Shown here in pieces: positions 44,981-57,730 of a stretch of 64,000 bases of DNA; the stretch's first letter is position 1, and the number at the start of each line of letters is the position of its first letter. The position numbers and the translations under genes are program-made. This stretch comes from Hyposmocoma kahamanoa (lineage: Eukaryota; Arthropoda; Insecta; Lepidoptera; Cosmopterigidae): assembly GCF_003589595.1 (NCBI RefSeq), contig NW_020654810.1, positions 25,567,618 to 25,631,617 on the forward strand. Direction: 5' to 3'. Under the pieces are notes generated by a model that worked only from the letters and a program-made list of their open reading frames with translations, ran no database searches and was not told where the DNA came from.

Positions 44981-46887
44981 AAAATAAGTCGAATTTGATG
45001 CAGACATAGATAGGAACACAAAGTAAACTGCTGAAGAAAGTTTCCGTTCACCATTAATGGCCTAGGCCTTAAAGCTAGGCAGTGCTACGGATTTTGGCAG
45101 CTTCAAAAGCTTGACAAACCTGCAAATATCTCCGTGTGTGCGAAAACGAACGTAGAGTGTATGTAGTTCGCCGTTCGCGGCGTGCCATCACCGTTCTCAG
45201 TCTTAACCAATTTGTCGCGACTCGCTTCCATACGGATGATACAAGGAGTGGCCAGCGCTCCACTTTTACTACTCAACCGATCTCTAGGACGACGAGGTTA
45301 TCGATGAGGTTCACAAAATTCCAATTTGATGATAATTATGGGTTTCATTATATTACAATATATTTTATTTTTATTTTATTATTTTATTTGGCAAATAAAT
45401 AAACTTGCTTGTCACGAATGCTGCACAACTGCACACTTCATATTGTTATCATTCGTGTGATTGTACATTCGAATGTGGGTATTTTGATTTGATTGAATGA
45501 GGCCGCGGGTGACGCGCCGCGTAAATCAATGTTTGCTGCTCCTCTTTCAAGGAAGGAAGCGCCTCTTTCATTAATCCACGGTCCCTCCAACGGGAGAGCA
45601 TGAACTCACCCTGTCAGATTTATAGTTATAGGGGCGAGGACAGATTTAAATTTCTATACTCACATCACTTTCTTATATCTCTTATATCGTTTTCTATGCA
45701 CCTGCATATATATACCTAGCTTGAGATTATAAGTGAAGACTACCTTTTCTGATTTTGTTTGTTTCCTATTTATGTGTTCACTTTACGATTAATGTTTTGC
45801 ATACTCTACAATTTAACAAAACCGGCTCTCTGTACGCGTTCCTAGATAGAATTAGTGTTAGCTGCTCCTGACCTCCGCACCGGATCTGACACAGATCGAT
45901 GGCAAAAACACTTAACCGTAAAAGAATATTGGAGCGGTATCGGATGGCGCCAGCGTCTTTGGCCGCCTTCAACATGTGCTAGTTGTGCCAGCGCACTGGA
46001 CGCACGGCACACAGCACCGCTAGCTTCTTGTACATATTCGATTTAAGATTTGGACACTTTATCGGGTCAACGTCCCCGTGCCCGTTGTTGCACCGAGATT
46101 GGTCGTGCACGTCGCGCGCCGCACGCCGCGACGACGACTCGGTATTAATGTACGCACTCATTGCCAATGTTTAACGGCTTTCCTATTTGATGTTTACCGA
46201 TCGGTGAATGTGTGAACGAAAATCGCAAAACGTTTCTTGTTTAATGAAACTATTTTGTTGACCAGAATTGCAAAATTGCAATTCATACATGATGAAGCGA
46301 CTGCTCCACTTTCACATCCGGTTTAGTATTTCATTCTAGTAACGCTATTATCGTACAGTAATTTAAGCCCCGAATGGGCAATTTGGGTGTCACATGAAAC
46401 GGGGTCTCGTTGAGGAACGAGATCAAGTAGACGTTCGCAACGAACTTTCACACGGAAAGCTAATAGGATACAGTGGGAACGGGCGCAGGAATTATTCTAT
46501 TGAGAAGCCTGCTTGATTGGAAAATGAGTGCCGAGGCAATGGCGCTACGTGCTGCGGTCAGCGATCGCAGTCTGCTACGACACGGCGACCCGAAACGTCG
46601 CGTGACTCACCCGTTTTCGTCCGTCTGTCTTCATCGCCGGTTAAGGGTGCTACATTGGGGCAATTTGGTCGGGTGTCGTCATGCCGATTGATACTGCCAT
46701 CTCGCCATCACGACTTAAAAGAGGGTTCGCATTCAGCTTGTAACTCTATTCTCACAGTTTTTTGTTCGGTTCAATCATCTTCAATCGATCTTAGTATAAT
46801 TATTGATTCGATACTGACGCAGATGGCGAGCAATGTTCGCGTAAAGCGGCAACGTATACTTTTATCGCTACCCAGTGCGCATTATTA

Positions 46888-48250
46888 GTTTTTTTTATGT
46901 AAAGATGGAGGCAAACGAGCAGACGAGCCACTTGATAGGAGGAGGTCATCGTCGCCTTTGGACATTTGCAACATCAGATAAGCTGCCTATGCGTTGCCAG
47001 CCTTTGAGAGCCTGTAAACATGCTTGTTGAAGAACCCCATGTCATAGCGGAAAGGAAATACTTCAGGAGGAAGATCATTCCACACCCTGCATGTTCGAGG
47101 AAGATACGAACGAGATGCCCGCGTGGTATTACAATGTCAGGCATCTAAGATGTGGGGATGGACTCTACTCCTTTGGCGGGAGGTGCGATGGTAGAAACGA
47201 GACGATGGCACCAGTTCGAAAAGTTCCTCAGAGCACTCCCCATTATAAAGACGGTAGAACACACACAGAGAGTCAACGTCTCTCCGTAAGCTAAGGGGCT
47301 CCATACCGTCTGTTAGTTTGGGATCATCGATAATACGAACAGCCCTACGTTGGATGAAGTCATTTGGATCAAGATGGTATTTGGGAGCTCCTGAGCTCCT
47401 GCCCAGAGATACGAGCAATACTCCATATCGGACCGTACTTGTGTTTTATATAACAAAAGTAGGTGACTTGGAGAAAAGTTTTATTTTGTAACCTCAAGTG
47501 ACGGGACGAACAAGTCGTGCGCCTGATGGTAAGCTACACGCCTGTCCGTAACAGTGACAGTAACACTCAGAGCTTTAAATTGCAAAGATGGCACTACCAC
47601 TGCGCCCGTCACCCTAAGACATAAGTACTGCTTCGCTCGATTGAGCACTCCGAGTTTATTTGAAGCCAGTTTGGCTTTGCTGTCCAAAGACTTCGGAACT
47701 GTTCGTTATGTCGACTCCAAGTATCCCAATACTCTTTGAGATGGTAAGGGCAGTGTTCTGGAACTTTGGCGTTGTTACGAATGGGGATTTTTTAGCGGTA
47801 AACGCGCACACTTGTATCTTTGCGGGGTTAAATTGTACTAGATTCTGTCGGCCCCATTCTGAGGCCTGCTCCAAAGAAGTCTCGCTTTTGGACACAAGTT
47901 GCCGTCTGTTTTGTTCCACTTGCTGGTGTATATTTGTGCAACCTGTATAATAGGATTTATCGGTACTGTCATCCGCATGGCTATGAATGCTACTAGTTGA
48001 TAACATATCATTGATATGCAGGATGAACAGGGTTGGTGAGCACAGATCCTTGCGGAACGCGTTACGCGAACGCGAACCGTAAATGAGCATGGTGTCCATG
48101 GTGGAAGCTGGCGATCCAAGTGCACAGCCCTTTTGGAAGCCCGTAAGATGGTAGCTTCGACAGAGTTCGTAATGATTATATGGCATTTTTATGAATACTA
48201 CAACAATACAGTAGTTTCGTGACGTCGGGAGCAGGCGCAGGCGCAAAGTT
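46888..48250 (-). mobile_element. Jockey-like LINE relic interrupted by a family C repeat
   Basis: Minus strand: the RT region near 48110-47960 (LCSPTLFILHINDML and HADDSTDKSY, the ADD motif), NLVQFNPAKIQVCAFT and ILGVDITNS at 47720; then LGVLNRAKQY at 47650. A family C repeat (47479-47631) splits the frame, which resumes with SHLLLLYKTQVRSDMEYC, FIQRRAVRIIDDPKL and FYRLYNGECSEELFELV. The 3' end is an A-run at 46888-46896 (T-run on plus). Several frameshifts. Confidence 0.85.
47479..47631 (+). repeat. Family C interspersed repeat inserted in a LINE
   Basis: The body is AAGTGACGGGACGAACAAGT, ATGGTAAGCTACACGCC, CAGAGCTTTAAATTGC and GCCCGTCACCCTAAGAC. The LINE codons on either side rejoin exactly when it is removed, so it is a true later insertion of about 150 bp. 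Confidence 0.75.
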
Positions 48251-48329
48251 TGTGTTATATTTATAAGTACATTTATTATTTATTACCTTTACTATATAAT
48301 AATAATAAGGATAATTGGCTACGTTTCGA

Positions 48330-49004
48330 GGACCTCTTTGGGGAAACTGTAGGTTTTGTGTGTGCAAAGACGCGGAACTATCGGAAATATATCCTAAAGG
48401 ACGGTACAGTAGACATTTGTCGGGCATGTGGCCGTCCCGCAGAGTCACTTAGGCGTATTGTTTCCGGTTGTTTCGCTCTTGCTAACACTGAGTACTTGCA
48501 CACATACAACCAGGCATCCAAAATATTAGACACACCAAGAGCGCGCTCGGAAGTGCGGACTCGTGCAACAGAGGTTGCCATATTACAAGTATTCACCGGA
48601 GCCAGTACTCGAAGATGACCGCACCAAAATTTATTGGGATCGATCCATTATCACGGACAGGACTATTCTTGCGAATAAGCCTGATATTGTGATATTGCAT
48701 CGATCGCAGTCGAGGGTATTTCTTGTGGACGTTACCATCCCGCATGACGAGGGTCTCGTGAAAGCCGAAACCGAGAAACGCCGGAAGTATCTCGACCTGG
48801 CGCACGAGATTACCGATATATAGCATTTGGCCTCCACTGAAATAATCTCAAGTGTTTTGTTCGTAAATGGGTTAATTCCAGTCCGCCTTTCTAACAGCTT
48901 GAGACGGTTGGATTTCTGTGGCATGCCGCTTCCAGCACAAATGCAGAAGGCGGTCCTGCTCGATACGGCACGTATTGTTCGCCGGTTCTTAGACCTGAGT
49001 CCTT
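48330..49004 (+). mobile_element. LINE C-terminal relic with zinc knuckle and restriction-like endonuclease motif
   Basis: The plus strand contains DGTVDICRACGRPAESLRRI (a CCHC-type knuckle whose His appears replaced by Arg), then in a shifted frame YYKYSPEPVLED, WDRSIITDRTILANKPDIVI and VFLVDVTIPHDEGLV. The PDIV…VDVTIP pattern is that of the restriction-like endonuclease of R2/R4-type LINEs, as I recall. A C-terminal helical stretch continues to TGA at 49002-49004. The frame break is near 48570 and an internal stop at 48823. It is the only sizeable LINE piece on the plus strand in this intron. Confidence 0.7.
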
Positions 49005-49326
49005 GACCCCGGCCGACTGTGCCATTGCCGGGAAATACCGCCTATCTCGTTTGAAAATTCGAAATTAATCTTTTAGGCCTTGGGAGAGGCGAGAGTCTAA
49101 AATAGATACAATAATAAGGATGAGAATAGTTTATTTTCTTTAACTGTTTACATTTTACAATATTGAACTAAAACTTTGTTGGTCTGCTTCGATTGTTATT
49201 ATGAACTGAACCGAAGTGAACTCAGCAAGTGCAAGCAGTACCATTTGTAGGGCAATCCACTATCGGTTGTTAGATGTGTTTGCGATGTAGCCAAAGTGGT
49301 TAAACGTGTGTTGTGTATTGTTGCAG

Positions 49327-49406
49327 GTCTAAGAGCGGCATGCGGCGGCCGCGGCTGCTGATGTTGCTGCTGGCGGCGACGCAGCTACTTGCATTCGCGC
49401 ATGCGG
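49327..49406 (+). CDS. Signal-peptide exon of the same putative secreted protein
   Basis: An acceptor TTGTTGCAG ends at 49326, and a donor-like CGG|GTTCGT follows 49406. The exon has an internal ATG at 49340 and encodes two arginines then LLMLLLAATQLLAFAHAG: a short basic start, a 15-16 residue hydrophobic core and an A-x-A cleavage site. This is a convincing signal peptide. The exon is GC-rich in AT-rich surroundings. Reading through the donor runs into an interspersed repeat (49445-49565) and a stop, which supports splicing here. Downstream exons are not visible before 64000. Confidence 0.55.
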
Positions 49407-49444
49407 GTTCGTTCAAATCCTATTTGATTTTATCTAACTCTACC

Positions 49445-49565
49445 TTGCAGTGGCGGTTTCCCTCACATCTTTGCGTTGAAGTTGAGTGGCACTGCGTCTG
49501 CTATGGGTAGGTGTGATGCTTACCACCAGGCGCACGACTTGTTCATCCCGTTGTCACTTGATAGT
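49445..49565 (-). repeat. Family C interspersed repeat, partial
   Basis: GTTGAGTGGCACTGCGTCTG, GTAGGTGTGATGCTTACCAC, CAGGCGCACGACTTGTTCAT and CCCGTTGTCACTTGATA match the inverted left half of the family. Confidence 0.7.
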
Positions 49566-50344
49566 CATTAAAATATCTACCTTGCCTTTTGTTAGTTTTT
49601 ATGGTTACATAGTAAGTGCACTAGCTCAATTTTTTTTGCAATGCTGAAGAACAGTTTCATCGTTATTATACTAAACAAAATATGTTATGTGTACGGAATT
49701 AATTTTTTGTGCCAGTTACGTCGATAGTTGTCGTTATTGCTCGTTTCTCACTTAAAAACGAAAATAGCTCGCTGGTGACTCACCGACACCGATCGTTCCA
49801 ATGGCGCCGAAATTCGCGCGAGTGCCTTCCTGCACAGTTGTGTCAATGGTGCTCGAATTGGTAACATCGTAGAACGTTGAAGTCACAGATGTTTATACAC
49901 ATAGCTAGGACAGCTTGTGCTGAAGATATGTATGTATTGTACGAAATAGATCGAGTGAGCCTCAATATATCGGTATAACACGACATGTGTCCACGATATT
50001 GTGCAGCATCGCACTCTCTAAACTTACTAGTTACCCGATAAGAAACCATTAAGTAGTGATAATGGTTTGCTGTTGTAGTAGTTGAAGTGCTCGACTTACT
50101 TTGGTGACTTGTAATATATATTTTTTAATTTATTTGGTTTTTATCAACAACTATTACATTGTGACTTATTTCCTAGGTACAACAATTTGTGGTTTTAAAT
50201 GTAATTTTAAATCTAAGTACAGTTAAACGTCTCATGGAAAAAAAATGGCAAACGAACTTATAACATGTAACTCAGCTGTGTAATATTATTAGAAATAAAT
50301 ACTAATAACTACCTACGTTTAGACAACAAATATGCTATTTTATA

Positions 50345-50750
50345 TTAATATTTTTTTTTTACAAAGGCAAACAATCTGCATGTACGTCCAAATATTCACT
50401 ATTTATATTATACAAGTTACAAATTTTGTATATGGGTGACTTCGTACCAATTTTGGTTCTTCGAAGAGGTGGGCAAAGTGGTTGGATAGAGTATCGGGGG
50501 TATCTATGAGGCACACTAAATGTTATTTGGCTTAGTAGAATCGGACAATCAATTTGGTTTCGTAGTAACTTGTAAAGAAAAATAAGATCTATTCCGTCCC
50601 TACGTTTTTCAAGGTTCATCGTATGAAATCCCTCAAGTCTCATTTTGTAAGAAGATCGTTTAGCCATTCCCTGCGAATATGCCAAGTGGCACACTTTTTG
50701 TTTCATAGAGATATCACAGTTAATCGCCATCATTTGGCGATGCATTATGT
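50345..50750 (-). mobile_element. LINE 3' ORF relic
   Basis: The minus strand has LEKRRDGIDLIFLYKLLRNQ, IDCPILLSQITFSVP and SPIYKICNLYN, then a stop and an A-run (T-run at 50350). This is the C-terminal block of a Jockey/CR1-like pol; the RT part is gone. Confidence 0.75.
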
Positions 50751-51913
50751 TTTAATGAGGTCGTAATGAGCTCCGGTACGATGGGGTTGGGGAAGGGGAG
50801 GGAGGCAGTTGTGCGCTGGCGATAACATTCCTTCGGATAGGGAGATGTGCGTGGTCATTACGGGTCGCAGCGCTGTATGTAGCCCCCCTTATATTACGTA
50901 CTTCATTATTTCACTTTTCCGAAATTTGGCTCTACAGCTGCTTATATTAAAAAAACATGTTATTAAATCCATAACACAAAAGAAACATGTTGTCACATGT
51001 TTCTTATTAAATATATTTAAATGACGAATGTTAAGCAAGATGACCAGTGATATCTCGTTATACGTGGAGGTTATACATACATGTGATCACAGTTGGTTTC
51101 AACTAAAGCTTGTATATGATCTTTTTTTCTAGTAAAGTTATAAAGTAGTTAGGTTTAAACTTATTATTGCGTTGATGACTTTTGTTCACAAATGAATTGT
51201 ACACAAATGAACTAATAAATCGATGGTGGCCATGGGTTAGCTGGCGTCCACTCTACCTGTTACTTACCTCCACGAAGCAGCTGATTCACGCGAGGAATGC
51301 CGTCGAACGAGCCCCCTGCGCACCGCGCCTGCCCGCAGCGCTTGCGCCCGCGCCGTCTACGAATTGCACGCTGGCGCTCATCTAGCTCTACATAATAGAT
51401 TGTGGGCAATATTCTCATTTATATAGAGGTTCTTCGGTGTAAACATTGTCCATAAATCAACATCTACGGAGCACATATTTTATGGAAGAAATACTAGACA
51501 CTTAGTAGAACGGTAGTATCTGATAACGACTAATTTTGTAACCCAACACCATTTTGATGGATTGAGAGGATCACGTCAGGCCGAAGGTGTCATTAAAATA
51601 AGGTGGTTGGTTTTCCTGTTCACAGTTATTGATTTGTGAATTGCTCATATTTTGTGCGCTCGTTTGACGTTCCTCGTTTAAATAAATACGCGTCGCAGAG
51701 GAACAACAATGCTACTAAATTAGTAATAAATACTAAACGCTATAATAAAACGAATGCAAAAACAGTGACTACATAACGTTTAAAAAGAGTGTATATGTTA
51801 ACAACAATGTATTTATTCAGGCATTCTATAGAACACGTTTCTTAGGCATTGCGTAGAATACTAGGCATTGTATAGAATGCCAGCCGTAGATTTGGCACAA
51901 CATTAAATACATA

Positions 51914-53120
51914 GGGCGTACTAGAAGTTTCCGGAACTGGCCATTTACATAAACAATATTTAAAAAGTAATTACAACATTTGAAAATAGAACTCTTTGGC
52001 TGTAGAATACAGTTTGTTTCACGTGACTGTCGCTAGTTTTTACATTGTGGCGTCATTTTAGAAATTGGTTGTCTACGTCACCATGGATTTCACTCGTGAA
52101 AATTTTCCTAATATAATTTTCTACGGTTTTAAGTGTAATTTAACAGCTTCAAACTGCTTTTGGCGATGAAGCACCATGCAAGACGACTATTTATAGCTGG
52201 TTTGCAGAATTCAAACGCAGTTTGTAGAATTCGTGTGAATCTCAGTGACGAATTTCGTGATGGTCGCCCGTCCACTGCTGTGAACAACAAAAACATCGAT
52301 GCTGTGCGCCGATGATCAAAACATACAGGCATGTCACATACCATGAGGTTCGGGCATCTTTAGGCATAGGAATGAGTCAAATACAATCGATACTACACAA
52401 ACATTTGGGTGTGAAAAATCTGTGCTCTCGGTGGATCGCACACAATTTGACTGAGGCTCAAAAAACGGATAGCGTCACTTGGTGCAATGCCATGCTTACC
52501 AGTTTCAATGAAGGGGCGTCAAATTTGGTGTGGGACATAGTAACAGGTAACGAAACATGGATTTATAGTTACGATCCCAAAACAAAGCAGCAATCGAGCG
52601 TATGGGTCTTTGGAGATGAGTCGAAACCGACCAAAGTGGCGCGCGTGCAAAGTGCTTCCAAGTGGATGATTGCTTCTTTTTTTAATAAAACTGGACATGT
52701 GGCTACGCTTGCTTTGGAGAATCGTTGTACCGTGAATAGTGATTGGTACACGACTGTTTGTTTGCCGGAAGTTATTGAAAAACTCCGTAAAAATAACCGT
52801 AAACGCCGTATCATCTTGCACCACGATAATGCCAGTTCTCATATGCGGTTGTGAGTTTTGTTTATTTCCAAAAATTAAGAACCAGTTACGCGGTCAACTA
52901 TTTTCATCACCTGAAGAGGCTGTCGAAGAGTATGAAAAATATGTTTCAAAGATGTCACGGAGGAGTGGTATAAATGTTTTTTATGCCACTCCTCCGTGGT
53001 TTATTCCTACGAAAAAGCTTGCTTTAACGCTAACGGAGAATATTTTGAAAAACTATAAATTCATTTCTGACCATTTATAGTACTTTTTTCTTATTCATTC
53101 CGGAAACTTAAAATGCGCCC
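51914..53120 (+). mobile_element. mariner (DD34D) transposon, inactive
   Basis: TIRs begin GGGCG and share AAGTTTCCGGAA. They start after TA at 51912-51913 and end before CA (a mutated TA) at 53121-53122. The element is about 1.2 kb, close to the usual mariner length. It encloses the broken transposase at 52083-53080. Confidence 0.9.
52083..53080 (+). pseudogene. Broken mariner transposase
   Basis: ATG at 52083 (MDFTRENF), a frameshift in the first 100 bases, and an intact stretch at 52312-52854 with HVTYHEVRASLGIGMSQIQS and the helix-turn-helix to catalytic linker. The first catalytic Asp is Asn (VTGNETWIYSYDP instead of GDE). The second is present (LHHDNASSH). The segment with the third Asp is deleted: SSHMRL-stop is followed at once by FCLFPKIKNQLRGQ. 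A hairpin duplication then scrambles the C-terminus at 52956-52998. This is lineage-typical of insect mariners and cannot be active. Confidence 0.92.
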
Positions 53121-53576
53121 CACGTAAAAGACAAAAAAATCTAATTAGTAATTTCTGTTACGCGTTTCCGAGTTGGTTCGACCTTCTCCCGTGGGCTTAG
53201 GTTAGGTTAGCTGCCCGAACCGTAAGTTTGCGTTTCCGAGATCGGTCGAAAATTATTCAAAGATTTATTGGATTTGTTGCCAGTTCAAATAGTTTTAACC
53301 GGTACATTGAGTTTGATTTGTGTAGCGTGCAAATTTAGAGTATTCGTTTTTATTGCTACTAGGTATAATACATACATATTATAATATTTTGTTCTAAAAA
53401 ATAGGAATTTTCTTAATCAAATATCATTCGTAATTTAATTACCAACGCTTCTAATTAGCTACTTATTCTTACAAGATGAACTATTGTGACACTTGGCGGT
53501 GCATAAAATATTCTTCTTAACACATATGCACTTCCTGTTATCGTAATGTGTTGTGTACCTATTTGACCTATTTGAC

Positions 53577-53815
53577 GCCTTCCGTGGTCGAGTGGCTTGC
53601 ACACCGGTTTTCAAGGTGTCGCCATCTCTGAGGTCCCAGGTTAGATCCCCGGCCGGGTCAGTGTAGAAACTAACTTTTCTATATTGTCTCGGGTCTGGGT
53701 GTTTGTGGTACCGTCGTTGTTTCCGATTTCCATAACACAAGTGCTTTAGCTACTTACTTTGGGATCAGAGCAACGTAGGTATGTGGTGTTGTCTAATATT
53801 TATTTATTTATATTT
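53577..53815 (+). mobile_element. tRNA-derived SINE, family B, longer copy
   Basis: GCCTTCCGTGGTCGAGTGGC head, GGTCCCAGGTTAGATCCCC (decayed B box), then about 60 bases (CTATATTGTCTCGGGTCTGG) absent from the copy at 22552, then the shared TTCCATAACACAAGTG and TTTAGCTACTTA body and a (TTTA)n tail. Confidence 0.8.
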
Positions 53816-55889
53816 ATTTACCTATATTTAACAAAGGACATTGCCTAACGCATGTTCGGCATTGTATATACATTGCCTGACTGTTTTAGGCATTGTATAG
53901 AATGATTTTTCTTCTGCGTCAATTTGGTCGCGCGTCATAAGCAAAACCTGTACTCATGTCAATAAATTTTGTATTATAAGTGTAACTACAACATAATATT
54001 ATTTTTATTATAAAACTATATACTACATGTGCTTTTGCACGACAGCCACACTACAGTACAGCGTCAGTGAATTGTTTAAATATGTTTCATATTGAATGAC
54101 CTCTGTGTCCCGGTCCCCAATAATTAATGTATGTATTTGTATCGTTACACTAATTATTACATACGTCTTTAAATAGTCAAGTGAAACGATGATATTTTAC
54201 ACAAACTGCTTATTCGGCCGCACAGCGTAAAAAACAATTGTGATTACTAGATTAGCTGTATTCCACAAACATACTGTTGCTAAGTTAACAGAGTACACAT
54301 TACCTAACGTTTAATAGACGATAATAAACATCTCAGTTAAAAGTGAATAATTTAACCTGATCTTGCATACTTGTATTTTTGCAATGGGGTTCACAAATAA
54401 CTAAATTGCCGAAACAGCTCGATTGCTCGGTGTAGGTATGTGGTTTAAAAAATACGAAACCGCTACATTAGCTTATATTAGCTTCTGCTATAGTATGACG
54501 GTATTTAGCTTCGGAGAAGATTAGTTTAATAAATTTGACGATTTCACGTGTAATAACAAGTGAAATAAAAATATTTTACATTTTAATTTATGTATACACC
54601 CACTTGTGGAAGCACTCGATACCGCGTGGACGTGGTAAGGGTCTAAACGTGTTTTCCTTCGCTTTGACCTATCACTTGCCGCATAGTGTTTGTAGTGACC
54701 GCCTCCGGTCGCCGAGACACCGCCGCCGCCGTGAACGACGCCGTGCTGTCTCGTATGGCTTTTCTCATGTAATACCAGGCACTTAAATTCCTTCCCGTCA
54801 AATTAGGTTATTCTTTTGGTTAACCCTGATAATGGCGATCGTAATGAAAATAGAAGGAGAGAATGCGAGTGATCGATTTAGCGCTTTCACCTTAAGCCAT
54901 TGCCTTAAGTGACATTTCTTTGTACAGTAGCGAAAGAACGTTTCCTAGATTCAGTGAGAGGTGCGTAGCGGCCCCGCTGGCAACAGGCCCGCTCGGGGCG
55001 GTCGGGAGGCGGCGGCGGCGGCGGCGCGTGCCGAGCGAGCGCCGATCGATCGCTCGTGACACCCCGTATCTATCCCGAACTACGGTCGAACTTCGAAGGC
55101 TGTCATCCCGAATGCATAACACTACTCACCTCCTTTCGGGCATGGCGCTGGCGGCGCATTCACCAACAACTTACAAACAATATTTATAACTCGCATACGT
55201 AGTAGAAAATGAGCCAAAATTTTAAATGATATCGTTTTTTTATTTTATCGCCGTGTTTTCCGGTAATAGGTCAAACTAATAGCATAGGTGCTCTTACATA
55301 CCGTACGTACACACGCACGAATTAGCTAAGTGGTAATTATTGTCGTCTAATAACATTAATATCGAATGATAATGCTAAGTGAGGCAATGTGACGCCGTAG
55401 ACCATGTAGTACCTTACCTAATACCCAATTCCCATTAGCTAGTAAAAGACTACGTCGAAAATGCCCGCACGAAGCGAAGTCGAGCGTTTGAGATATCTTT
55501 TGAGTCGTGAGTAATGGTAGTAAGGGAGTTGATCCGATGAATGGCGAGAAAGAAATAAGATTAAACATTGTTCATTAATGAAATATTTGCCTGATAGGCT
55601 CGCTGCGCTGCTGGCCAATAAAAATCATAGCTCACGTGCCAGCGGTCACGTGCCGGGTGTAATAAGTGCAGAAGGAGTGTCGTGGTCGTGAGCTCGCGCA
55701 TATCGGCGTAATAGGCGGCGTATTAGCTTGCGGTTGCGGCAGCGGCGGCGGGCGCAGGCGGCGGCGACGACTGTGATTCACAAGATGTTTTCATTCGGTG
55801 TGGCCGATAACGCTCCGCGCACGCGCCTAATGCCGTTAATGCAATTAATCGACAAGCAATTCAATATTTCCTTAGGCCTTTGACGATTT

Positions 55890-56050
55890 ATCGAGTTCTT
55901 AGGTTTTCGCGATTGTTACACATAGGAAATGAAACTATTTTTCTGGATTTAAATCAACCGTGGCCATGGGACCTGTAAAGGGCCGGAAACGTCGGTTTGT
56001 TTGAAAAAAACAAATATACGCGATTTGAATCCGGAAAAATAGTATAATTT
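55890..56050 (-). mobile_element. Foldback element with 13-bp target duplication (copy 2)
   Basis: Has the same TCGAGTTCTTAGGTTTTCGC leader and outer arms as the element at 15358, but the loop reads in the opposite direction (CCATGGGACCTGTAAAGGGC). It is flanked by CCTTTGACGATTT at 55877-55889 and 56051-56063. No ORF. Confidence 0.8.
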
Positions 56051-57204
56051 CCTTTGACGATTTGTTTTTCTTGGAGCCTTTAATTTATAGCTTAACAACA
56101 ATGTAAAGTTCAAGGCTACTTCAAGCACTTTCCTTTGACCTATTGTTGTGTTTTATAAGACCACCAACAAAGGGCTTTGATGCTTTGTGCAAACAAGTCC
56201 TTCACTTGAAAATATGCTTTTCAATTTATCGACTGAGACTTTCGCATGAAACAGGTGTAATTTAAATGTCGGCACAACCTCTTTCAAGGGGTCGCGTTGA
56301 AAAGTTATTGATTAATTGCTTGTTTCTTATTTTACCATGTCAGAGTTTTCAATTCAATTTGTGTCTATCTCATCGTGTAGGCTCTTATCTACAGAGATCG
56401 TAATACGCAGAATATATTTACATAAACGTCAAATAATACCTCTCCTCCCTCAGAAATCCCGGAATTATTAAAAATACAAGACAAAATCAAAGCAAAAAAG
56501 TTCTATTATTATTTATAATTACAAAACTTGTCTTCTAAATGGACTGACTTCTAAATGTAGTAAAGTGGTTGCTAGTTACACATAAAAAATAAAGAACAAA
56601 ATTCAACATAATAATTCTGGGATTTCAAAGGGCGGTTAATTTGTCCACTGTAAGTAAGTATTTAGTTTCAAGTTTTGGTGAATTTTCTTTGCCTATTTTC
56701 ATCTCTGATTTGTTTATACATTGTTTATATCGTATGTCTGTAACTTGATTTTACTGATTATAATTTACTTCTTGAAAACACGCTTGTTTTGCGAAACTCT
56801 AATCCCACGAAGCGGCTCCTCCCTTTGTTGGAGCCGCCACGCGGAACGTCTGCTTATTGTGAATGTTTGGCGCGCCGATTATGTTATCGCACAATACATT
56901 AACAATAAAACATACGGCAGGGAAAATGTTATTAAGATAAGACTGCTCAGCACAATACGAAATGTGCTGTAGGTAAAACTTAAGCATTGTTGTTGATTTT
57001 TAAACGGAATAGATAAACGGAGATTCGCTTGGGTTCGTTCATGAGTTTGTTCGTGAGTTCGGCGGCTTGCGCTGCTCCTTAAGATTTAAATACAACTCTA
57101 TGCCGCTCGGCGACATGAACGGTCCAAAGTTCAAGTGTCAAGATTCACGGGCTTTTGACAGTACATTATGAATTTTCTTTGCGGTTAGTGTACGTGGTTA
57201 TACA

Positions 57205-57500
57205 ACTAGTACCTCTAATAATAATAATAATAATACTCCATTTCGGCCAAAACCAATTATCCATAGTTTGTTAGTAAAGAACTTAGGAATAAGGTTAGTA
57301 TGATGCTATTTAAATGCTAAAATAATAATAATAATAATAATAATAAGTTTATTTTCTCACCACAATATACAAAATACATTGGCATAATATCCAAAATAAA
57401 ATACATAAAACAATAAATTATACTGTGGGAGACTGGTGCCTAAACTAGACGTATGATCTGTATTTCAGGTCACCAGGACTCCACCCCTTAGAAGATACTT
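57205..57500 (-). repeat. LINE 3' tails with (AAT)n runs
   Basis: (AAT)n runs at 57218-57234 and 57320-57345, the second followed by AAGTTTATTTTCTCACC. This is the usual look of a minus-strand LINE 3' end. No coding part is recognised. Confidence 0.45.
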
Positions 57501-57657
57501 GTTATTTTGAAATATGTACCAGTACATTGACAATTGAAGTAACTAACTTATCTATATATTAAGGTTTTACAAAGGAACATAAAAGAATATTTAAAAAAAA
57601 AAAACTGTTTATGCAGTGTTAGTTTGGTTAGTATAGGAATTGTGTATTTGTAAATTT

Positions 57658-57730
57658 GGGTGTGTGAGTGTGTGTGTATGTAATTATATGTGTGTAAATG
57701 TATATATATATATATATAGTGTATGTAAGC
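57658..57730. repeat. (TG)n/(TA)n microsatellite
   Basis: GTGTGTGAGTGTGTGTGTAT is followed by a TATATATATATATATATA run. Confidence 0.9.

Larger units (their letters stand above)
32242..49326 (+). other. Putative 17-kb first intron, filled with repeats
   Basis: Bounded by CG|GTAAGT and TTGTTGCAG|G. Supported contents are listed separately (SINE at 35326, family C repeats, LINEs at 40.3, 42.7 and 46.9 kb, the 38.9-40.3 kb inverted repeat, and a LINE at 48.3 kb). Gene-free stretches at 32.3-33.2, 33.3-35.3, 35.6-38.9, 41.3-42.3, 43.0-44.7 and 45.0-46.9 kb hold no ORF I can support. They include GC-rich patches at 33950-34060, 35690-35730, 36060-36120 and 43550-43620 and a short (GAC)n at 34408, which may be enhancers. 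Confidence 0.35.

Noticed and set aside
49407..49510. Extension of the signal-peptide ORF to a 65-residue protein
   Set aside because: The extra residues are translated from an intron start and a family C interspersed repeat.
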